From assembly GCA_047967505.1 (NCBI GenBank), contig CM106538.1: a stretch of DNA of 64,000 nucleotides, one strand, 5' to 3'. A program made the translations under genes and the position numbers. Within the stretch, counting starts at the first letter, position 1; each line of letters begins with the position of its first letter. Under the pieces are notes generated by a model. It saw only the letters and a program-made list of their open reading frames with translations. It ran no database searches and had not been told where the DNA came from. Positions 55,870 through 64,000 of the stretch are shown in pieces. The stretch comes from Dipteris shenzhenensis (lineage: Eukaryota; Polypodiophyta; Polypodiopsida; Gleicheniales).

Positions 55870-57480
55870 GTGGTTCCACTCGTCAGATCATTGTATCAAG
55901 TTTCTTTTAGTCTCATAGACCCTTTGGCCTTTGGAAGACTTTTAATAAATTGTATGGCCCATGGGGAGCCAGTGGAGATAGTGCAGTCTTACACTTACCT
56001 AGGGGCAGTATTCACGGGGCCAGGCTTCACAATGACCCATGCCGCCAGAGCGTGACTCATATGAGGGAAGGGGGCCCTGGCCCGATTAGAGAGACAGTGC
56101 TTGCACGCGCATTTCCAAGATCCACCGACGAAGGGCTAGCTTTTTAACACTCTCATGAGACCGGCTGCCATGTATGCAGCACCTTTTTGAAAGACTGGCC
56201 TTTCAGCTACTGAGACTGGAAGGGATTTGAGAGGCTATAGGTGATCATGGGACCCACGATGATTAGGAGTAAGCCTTTAGTTCCCCATCAGATCATACAG
56301 GCAGACTTCACCATGACACCACTCCAGGTGGATGCCCTCTTCCAGACTATGATGTTTCTCCACAAAGTTTGGGCCCTACCTCAGTGGAGATTACCGAGAT
56401 TGGCACTGGAGTCATCTTGACGCCTGGCAGAGAGAGGCTTTGATACAACATGGTATGCGTGAGTGTCCACACAGTTTGATAGCCACAGCATCCAAATGGA
56501 TAGGCTCCCCCCCTTTCAATACAGCATGGATGCACCACCAGAGCTCCTTCCACATGATGAGATTAACCGTATCATACGGTTAGACCTTCTCCAGCTTCAC
56601 ACATCTCGGGCTTGGCAGGAGTTCCCTACCAAGACCCAGTTCTATCATGACCACTTTCTGAGGATATCGGAGCATGGTCTCATCATCAGGCCCCAGTACC
56701 TCGAGCATAGGACAGTCTCACATGCCTTGCGGATTGCTATTGGACAAATACAAGTCTTGTCCCTTCAGCTGCGGATTGAGGCTGGGAGAGCGGCCGGCAT
56801 ATCTAGAGAGCAACGGGTCTGTAGACTATGCACGATGGAGGAGATCGAGACAGAGGAGCATTTTCTATGTGTTTGTCCGGCCTACTATGAGATCTGAGGG
56901 TACCACTGTCTCTTTTAGGAGGGGCTCGGCTTCGAACCACTCACACGGCTGATACATTTCCCCGACCAGGTCTGCATTGGGCTCTACCTGATTCAGATGC
57001 GGAGACACAAAGATTCCCTTGTAAGGCAAGGTAGAGATCAGCTACTACAGTCAATGCCTTAGGACACCGAGCTAGACCGAGCACAGACACGCATCATTGA
57101 TTTTTACGCATCCGAGCCCAACACTAGATGAGATCGAGGGGGAGGAGCTCCAGGAGATGAGAGCACCATGGATCAGCAGTGAGACCCGTGATCACCACGA
57201 TATGGCTGGACGAGAGTTGTGGAGACCCACACGACACGTGGGGCGACTAGAGCACGCACAATTGAGGTTCGACCTATCTCAGCCCTCCTCAAAGGAGACC
57301 ACCAAAGACAAGGCATTACTCTGAATGTAGCGCATCGAATACAAAGATGCAAGAGAGCACACCCCCGGCCACCGCAGGAGACAACCCGACAGACACACAT
57401 ACGTGAGCTCTTTGCATCACATGAGAGGGCCGTTAGGGAGTCGGGCTTTATAGAGCCTCCACATGTACTTGGAGCTCTCG
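55870..57480 (+). pseudogene. LINE A copy 2, 5'-truncated RT C-terminal half with zinc finger
   Basis: Collinear with copy 1 from GEPVEIVQSYTYLGAVF and FTMTHAARA (55970-56055) onward. It contains the best open segment, 56463-56897, ending with the finger C-R-L-C-x9-H-x4-C (about 56817-56875, followed by PAYYE). A further stretch to about 57480 has weak conservation. 5' truncation is typical of LINE copies made by target-primed reverse transcription. Confidence 0.75.
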
Positions 57481-57639
57481 TTCTGAGCAGTTGATTGCCC
57501 TCTTTTTCCTACTATGTTTTGTACCAGTTGTACTAGGTTGTTTGCATTCTTATCATTTAGCACTCAGCAAGGGCCTTAGTGAGCCCTTTGCTTCAGCCCA
57601 CAGTGGCTTGTATGGGTTACATATATCTTGTATCTTGTT

Positions 57640-57697
57640 TCATAGACCCGCGAGGCCTCCTGAAGATGTTAATACACCTCTCTCTCTCTCTCTACCC
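57640..57697 (+). other. LINE A copy 2 3' end with TC tail
   Basis: GAGGCCTCCTGAAGATGTTAATACACC then (TC)n at 57680-57695, matching the end of copy 1 (GAGGCCTCCCGAAGACG...). It marks the element's 3' terminus. Confidence 0.75.
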
Positions 57698-57880
57698 CAC
57701 GAGTTTCCTTCTACCCACCCTTGGGCTGTCTTGCTCCCCCCGCTAGGCTTTATAGTTCATACTTTTCCTGCCCACACGTTTTCTTTTGCCCACCATTGGA
57801 CTGTACTGCAACCCTTGCTAGGTTGCCCCCCCCCACATATGCCAAATCTGTCTTGCTAGCCCAAGGGACCCTCTCTATCC

Positions 57881-58312
57881 CGCTCTCTTTGCCAAATTCG
57901 ATTGCTCATCCTCTCTCCCGTTCAAGCACATGGCCACAAGGAGCTCTCCTTGAGAAGTCCTCTGTGACCAATTCGAAACAGCCCACGGGGTGCAAACCGA
58001 GAGCCAACCAACCCGTATGTGCATAGACATGCTCTTCTGGATAAGCTCCTAGCTGAATTTGTCTGCCCAGCTCTCCCCGTACTCACGCGACGTGTTCTGC
58101 AGGAGATCTCTGCTGCAATTTTCTGCTCAGCCTTCCATCCCCTCGCGCGACGTGCACTTTCCGTGAGATCCAGGGCCTTTGTTTCCAAATTCATTCCCAT
58201 GCAATTCTGCCACGTGGCAGAATTTGTCCTTGCCCTCTTATTTTTCCCAGGGTCCTACCCACATGCAAGCCCAAAACTCACGCCCTCGTGACATATATCT
58301 CTCTTGAAACAT
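57881..58312 (-). repeat. Left terminal repeat (LTR) of gypsy 3
   Basis: Shares with 61700-62330 the blocks CTCTCTTTGCC, GGCCACAAGGAGCTCTCC, GAGAGCCAACCAACCC, TGCTCTTCTGGA, GAGATCTCTGCTGCA, CCAAATTCATTCCCATGCA and CCACATGCAAGCCCAAAACTC. Diverged by many substitutions and indels. Exact ends uncertain. Confidence 0.65.
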
Positions 58313-58689
58313 GGTAAGCAATCTCGATTGCATCTGGATGTTATAAGGGTATGCAATAACTGAAATACATGTGACTATATCATTGTAGAAGCATGTATTA
58401 CAAACTGACATAGCATATATGATTGTTCACAGCCTAGGATAGCAATCCATATACACTGCAAAAACTATTTCATGATGACTAGTACAATGATCATAGAAGT
58501 CCCAAGGCAGATATACTATCAGCAAGTAGTACCTCGGGTGAACATACTTTGTCACCAAGCAACCTCTAGATATCTGAGCCTATCTGTATAAAAGCAACAG
58601 AGGTACTACCCCTCTCTTGAGCATCAGGCAATGCTCCAGACCTACACTCTGCTGAACCTGAAGGAGCCACAACCGAAGTTGGTTCAGCT

Positions 58690-60900
58690 TAAATGCTTCC
58701 AGGTTGAGCTGTAACAAGTGAGGTATATCTACCATATCATCCTCTTCCAGTCACTTTGCATGCAATGATGAATAGTTCCTAAATTTCACCAAGTAGCGAC
58801 GAGAGACTCTACCTCTGATTTTCCTTATGTGCCAAAATCTGCTTTGGAACTAGGATCTCATCCATCTCCTCAACCGTTGGTTGCATCTCAAAAGACATAT
58901 CCTCTGGCACATCGCCCTTGAAAGGCTTAAGAAGACTCACATGGAAAGCATTGTGAATCCTCCAATGCTCTGGTAGCTTCAACATGTAAGCTACATCGCT
59001 TATCTTTTATGAAACTTGAAAAAGCCATAGTATCTCATACTAAGCTTGGGAAAACAGTCTTTGCCCCTCTTCTATTTCAGCCTTGCCTTTTCAAAATGCA
59101 AAAGAAACCCAATCACCTTCTTACTAGTTCACGACGGTGACATCAGCTGCCTTCTTTTGCTTTGCCTGAGTCTTTTGGAGAGCTTGCTTCACCTTCTGAT
59201 AAGTATGCAAGATAGGCGGGACTTTCCTCCCTCCTTCCACTATTTCAAATGGAGCTTTCTCGATGGAAGTATGCACAGTATTGTTGTAAGCCACTAAGGG
59301 CAAATACTGCTCCCACTGTGTATATACTCAAACACACAACATTTCAGCAAATCAAGTATAGTGAAATTAGCCTCTTCGGACTGCCCATCTGTTTGAGGAT
59401 GAAAAGAAGATGAAAACTTCAATGTAGTGCCCATGAAAGAGACCTCTCCAAAGAGACTCGTCATGCGTGGATCTCTGTCACTCACGATAGACTGAGGCAT
59501 CCCAAGATGTTCTGCATGCCATGTGATCCATTGTAATTTTCTTCCTCTCACCAGAATGAAACGTGCTTGCTTGCTAAACTGGTATATATTAGTCCAAAGG
59601 CCATCATTCCCCATAGGTATCCAAGGAAGGTCAAATATAATGTCCATGGCAATGCTCTCCCACGGTCTATCTGGGATTGGCAATGGCTGCAACAACCCAG
59701 GTGTTTTTTGCCGGTCAAACTTGACCTTCTGGCAGAAGATACATGTTCTCACAAAGGCATTCACATCCCATCTCAAATCTGGCCACTAGAAAAAGTGCTC
59801 CATTGCCTTCACCGGGGTATCAATGCCTCTATGCCCTGCATACGGTGGAGCATGACTTTCTATCATAACCTTTGACCTCAACTGCTTTGTGACACTAAGG
59901 CAACCATGCATCATCAGAATGCCATCCTTGAGAGTATAATAGTCATGCCGTGGATTATTAGGCAAATGGTCATAAATCCTTGAGAAATCATCATCCCAAG
60001 CATACGGGTCCTTCATTGCATCCAACTAACTGTGGTAAGCAATGGTTACTGCAGAAACCTGATGTTTCCTTGACAATGCATCTGCCATTACGTTTTTTAA
60101 CCCTCCACATGCACTTTTTAACCCTCCAAGTGCACTATCTGAAACTGAAATACTGATAAGAAATTGGCCCAACCCATATGGTTTTCAGATAACTTCATCG
60201 GAGTAAGGAAATATCTCTCAAATACTGATGATCTGTTTGCACTGTGAAATCAGCCCCAAGTAAATAGTGCTTCCATGTAGCAAGGGCATGAATTACAGCC
60301 AGCAATTCCTTCTCATGAATGCCCAGATGTCTTTCATCATCTTGCAAAATCCTATTTTCATAGGCCACTATCTGTCCATCCTGCATAATGACCGCTCCAA
60401 GGCCATTCTTTCCACATGCATCTGCTTGGACGGGAAAAGATTTTCAGAGATCTGGTCGGATCAATACTGGATCCGAAGTAAGCTTTTCCTTTAGCATCTC
60501 AAATGCTGCAATCTGATTTTCGGCCCTTATGAAAGATGCTCCCTCCTTTTGCATTGCATAGCGTATGAACTGCCTATAGTACGAGCATAAGCCCAAAAAG
60601 CTTCGTACTTCATGCAAATGTTTCAACTATGGCCAATGGCGAATTGCTTCAATCTTAACAGGGTCCATGCACAGTCTATCCTTAGAGACAATGTGTCCCA
60701 AAAATTGAATCTCAGGCATAAAGAATTCACTCTTCTTTGCATTTATGATCAACATGTGCTTGCTGAGTTCTGCAAATACTATTGCCAGATGCTTCTTGTG
60801 CTTTGCCTCTCCATATCCCAATCATCATCAGTAAAAAAAATATTTGCTGAATTTCTCTTTGCTGTAACCTCTTCACCAGAGACAATCACAGGCTTACCTC
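58690..60900 (-). pseudogene. Gypsy 3 pol relic (RT, RNase H, integrase, chromodomain-like end)
   Basis: Minus-strand pieces in order: RT end AELSKHMLIINAKKSEFFMP and FLGHIVSKDRLCMDP (60821-60627), VRSFLGLCSYYRQFI, RNase H QIVAYENRILQDDERHLGIH, EKELLAVIHAL, VQTDHQYL (60386-60195). Integrase HAPPYAGHRGI, CIFCQKVKFDRQKTPG, core with the first Asp lost (NIYQFSKQARFI; family VDRFSK), VSDRDPRMTS, HPQTDGQSEEAN. Then YMLKLPEHWRIHNAFHVSLL near 58900-58990 and a chromodomain-like RRYLVKFRNYS near 58770-58805. All frames are broken. gag was not recognised. Confidence 0.85.
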
Positions 60901-61699
60901 CTTAAGAAAGATGGTGATGCCCCGCCAATGGAACCATAAAACCAGCCTCAAGGCCAGCAAGAGGGCGGTAATTAACAACTAACCAGCCAGTGCTTTCACA
61001 CTATAATATTCAGCACATAACTCAAACACAAATTGGGAGCTAAAGTGGTCCTACTTGGTACAAGCACACATAATGGCCCCAAACCCTTGGCTCCCCTTTC
61101 GGTATTTCTTTATTCTTAGGCAGACCCTGAAAACAAAGATTACACATGGCCTGCAATAGCTTTTGCATTTAGAACATTCCACCTCCCATTGGCCAAAAAG
61201 GCCCATGCAAACCCATGCAAAGCCTCTGTGTTCATTGTTCTTACCAAGCATATACTATGCTGGTCACTGCTTTGTCCAATCCCTGGCAGATGGCATTTAT
61301 CTCTACCCAACCATAGGCACACAGCCCGAAAACTGTTACTAGCAGCCCCACTTAACCACACAATCTTCCATAGATGCCACTAGTGCCCACAAGGAAATCC
61401 ATCTTCTCAAGCAGAGAAATTAAGCATAATTACACAGCCAGCATCAAAGGAAGTGCCCGTGTGCATCCCTTGCTGAGCCAAGCAAGCTTTGAAATGCTCA
61501 GCCAGCTTTGAACAAAAGAAGTCGCCCGAAATCGACCCGAGGTGAGCACACAGCCCGAGGTGACGATCAACTTGCAGCAGCCAGCCTCCCAGCATCAGCA
61601 CATGACGTAAGGCTACGGCCTTCACAATCTACAGGCAACGTCCCACAGCCAGCTTTCACATCTTGATTCTCTTTCCCGCACGTGCGACATGTTGTGGGC
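60901..61699. other. Probable gypsy 3 leader/gag area, no gene recognised
   Basis: Between RT relic and right terminal repeat. Scattered short open stretches without family resemblance. No convincing primer site was seen next to 61700. Confidence 0.4.
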
Positions 61700-62330
61700 A
61701 GCGCTCTCTTTGCCGAATTCGTTTGCTCAGCCTTCCTCCCGCTCAAGCACGACCTGGCCACAAGGAGCTCTCCCCTCCATGACCAATTCGCAACATCTCG
61801 AAGCAGCACGCGAGCTGCCAAACTGAGAGCCAACCAACCCATAAGTGCATAGGTGTGCTCTTCTGGAGAAGCTCCTAGCCGAATCTGTCTCCCCGTATTC
61901 ACGCAACGTGCTCACCAAGAGATCTCTGCTGCACTTTTCTGCTTAGCCTTCCATCCCTTCGCCGACGTGCACTTTTCCATGAGTTTGTTTCCAAATTCAT
62001 TCCCATGCACATTGAATTCTTGGTGTTTTGGAGATTCTACCACGTGGCAAAATTTTCCCTTGCCACTCTTTTGACCACTCACTCCAAGGCCAAACACTTC
62101 AAGGCACATTAATTCCTAGGGGGGGCCTTTGCACACCTAACAATCCAGGGCCTTGCCCTCTTATTTTTCCTGGGGTCCTGCCCACATACAAGCCCAAAAA
62201 CTCAACCCCCAAGGCACATTAATTCCTAGGGGGGCCTTTGCACACCTAACAATCCAAGGCCTTGCCCACTTATTTTTCCCAGGGTGCTACTCACATACAA
62301 GCCCAAAACTCGCACCCTTGCGATATATTG
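61700..62330 (-). repeat. Right terminal repeat (LTR) of gypsy 3, internally duplicated
   Basis: Homologous to 57881-58312. Within it AAGGCACATTAATTCCTAGG...CCTTGCC(C)TCTTATTTTTCC is tandemly duplicated with a 110-bp period (62101 and 62211). Its distal part overlaps the first unit of the foldback cluster. Confidence 0.65.
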
Positions 62331-62830
62331 ATCCCACTTGCCCCCTCGATTCCCCTAGGGGTTGCTCCCAGATGCCCCTGTAATGTGACCTCAATCTGGT
62401 TTGGGGGGGGCTCTCTAGTCACATTGAGGGGGGATGTGATCCCACATCCCCCCTCAATGTGACTAGAGAGCCCCCCCAAAACCAGATTGAGGTGCTACTC
62501 ACATGCAAGCCCAAAACTCGCACCCTTGCGATATATTGATCCCACTTGCCCCCTTGATTCCCCTAGGGGTTGCTCCCAGATGCCCCCGTAATGTGACCTC
62601 AATCTAGTTTTGGGGGGGCTCTCTAGTCACATTGAGGGGGGTTGTGGGACTAGAGAGCCCCCCCAAAACCAGATTGAGGTCACATTACAGGGGCATCTGG
62701 GAGCAACCCCTAGGGGAATCGAGGGGGCAAGTGGAATCAATATATTGCAAGGGTGCGAGTTTTGGGCTTGCATGTGAGTAGCACCCACATCCCCCCTCAA
62801 TGTGACTAGAGAGCCCCTCCCCAAACCAAA
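62283..62830. repeat. Foldback cluster: two nested hairpins of an about 150-bp unit
   Basis: Hairpin 1: arms about 62389-62438 and 62443-62492, loop 4 bp. Hairpin 2: arms 62492-62628 and 62648-62784 (137 bp each, about five mismatches), spacer 19 bp. A direct copy of the unit precedes (62283-62438) and a partial inverted copy follows (62785-62830). The unit begins with LTR-end sequence of gypsy 3 (CACATGCAAGCCCAAAACTCGC). Confidence 0.95.
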
Positions 62831-62879
62831 GATCCTCGCCTTCCTTCGCCATCCCTTGATGCTTAGCTTGAGCCTCCCA

Positions 62880-64000
62880 AGCCACCCTACATAATTTTTA
62901 TTCATTATGCTCCTTTCTAACCTTTGTATCTCATGCTAGTCCTTCCGTCGTGAAGTTAGCTTAGAATCTGTATAAAATATTTGTTATTAATTACAATATA
63001 TTTATGATAAACAAGAAAGACTAGGATATTTTAAGAGCATTATAATCTTTCAAGTTCATAAAGCATCTTTAGTTGTCATAAGTTGTACAAGGAACACTTT
63101 GCGAACAAGAAACTAAATTGATTATGAAGAACTTCCTTCGAGAGCAAAGGTAATCGTAAGTTGTGCAAAAAAAAATTTCCAAAATAGAAAATAGCTTTAT
63201 TATGAGAAAAACTTCCTTCAAGAGCAAACGTTAAGAGTTGTCACACCATTGGTTTAGAGAAACTCAGCCAAAAAAAAAAAACTTTTAGGGGTGAGCCCCC
63301 TAAGGTATATCTTTTATCCCCACTCGTAGACAAGTAAATGCTATGGGCAATTTCCCACATGTGAGGAAGGAGATTAAACGTCCATGCAAAATATATACTC
63401 ATCAATGATGGGAAAAAAATTTTGCAAGCTTTTTTTCGTAAGCTTTTCTAGGAAATCTGTGAGCTTTTTACACTAACCCAACACACACACACACACACAC
63501 GCATGCACTCCTTTTAGGTGTGGACAAAAAACTCCCAACTCCAAAGAGACCAAGAATCCTACATTAAAGTACGGAATCTTTTCATAAACTTTTCAGGCTT
63601 CGTGGAGAGTGTGCAAACTCTTTTCACACATTCGCACCTAGGTCTTTAGCCATATCTATGGATTACATGAAGACATTAAATTTATCTATATAGATCCTAG
63701 ATACCTATATCTGTATATATCTCCATATGCACCATGGTCGAGATATCAAGAATCACATATCAGATTAAAAGTATATATTTATAGTCTAAGTCCCTTGAAA
63801 AAAAAAATCCACACTTGATACACATAATTTGGCGCAAACTCTAGCTGGGCCCTGCAGATGCACTTTTTCCTAGACGGGGTTTTGAAAAATCGTCCAAAGG
63901 TATCCGTGTTTATAATCGTTTCTAGGGTTTTTGGGCCTTTTGAGCTCATTACAGGTGTTAAAAGTGCCAAATTATGCATATATAAAAAGTTTGCATTGAA
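62880..64000. other. AT-rich, no gene seen
   Basis: A duplicated GAACTTCCTTC(G/A)AGAGCAAA word (63128 and 63208), a (CA)n run at 63480-63500 and short A-runs. No open frame with recognisable similarity. Confidence 0.6.

Noticed and set aside
62153-62905. Open frames on both strands at 62.2-62.9 kb
   Set aside because: They are mirror translations of the foldback unit, produced by the inverted repeats.

Overview
The window is nuclear DNA of a land plant, dominated by retrotransposons. LTR elements of both Ty3/gypsy and Ty1/copia type use initiator-tRNA-Met primer sites (TGGTATCAGAGC type), LINEs are present, and one recognisable host exon belongs to a macro-domain (GDAP2-like) family. Much sequence is slowly decaying and AT-rich, with nested insertions and little intact coding. 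That fits a large genome (gymnosperm, fern or lycophyte are plausible), but I cannot name the species.

Layout. 1-950: end of a + strand LTR, its primer site and leader, interrupted by a gypsy chromovirus (951-7626, minus, 522-bp LTRs with 5 differences, target duplication AACTT). 8.0-16.65 kb: an older pair of about 0.6-kb LTRs enclosing, in the same orientation, L1-like LINE ORF1, endonuclease and reverse transcriptase remnants instead of gag-pol. 16.65-18.8 kb: tandem duplication and unique sequence. 18808-19089 (minus): first coding exon of a macro-domain/CRAL-TRIO (GDAP2-like) gene. Its intron 1 appears to run off the left edge, so everything from 1 to 18807 may be intronic. 19.1-26 kb: candidate promoter, simple repeats, tandem duplications, a second LINE RT relic. 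26.0-32.5 kb: a decayed gypsy element split by a 5'-truncated copia. 32.5-38.1 kb: AT-rich with local duplications. 38136-44382 (+): copia 1, complete LTRs, target duplication CTCCT. It lies beside three short exon-like blocks (44.5-45.45 kb, minus) of an unidentified gene. 46.6-57.7 kb: LINE remnants with TC-rich 3' tails; copia 2 (48243-54034, minus, target duplication AAGAG) sits inside the RT of one of them. 57.9-62.3 kb: an old gypsy between diverged terminal repeats. 62.28-62.83 kb: a foldback cluster with 137-bp arms. 62.9-64 kb: AT-rich, no gene.

The most unusual signal is shared by three LTR elements from two superfamilies. Each has a long leader between primer site and gag carrying 13-15 copies of GTAC (mostly CCGTAC/GTACGG) in 190-340 bp. 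In the gypsy element they are spaced 20-21 bp apart. GTAC is the core recognised by plant SBP/SPL transcription factors. The two copia leaders also share a second repeated motif. Other points are a genome-wide habit of two-copy tandem duplications (36-331 bp), LINE 3' tails of TC type, and an in-frame join of gypsy gag to copia integrase.
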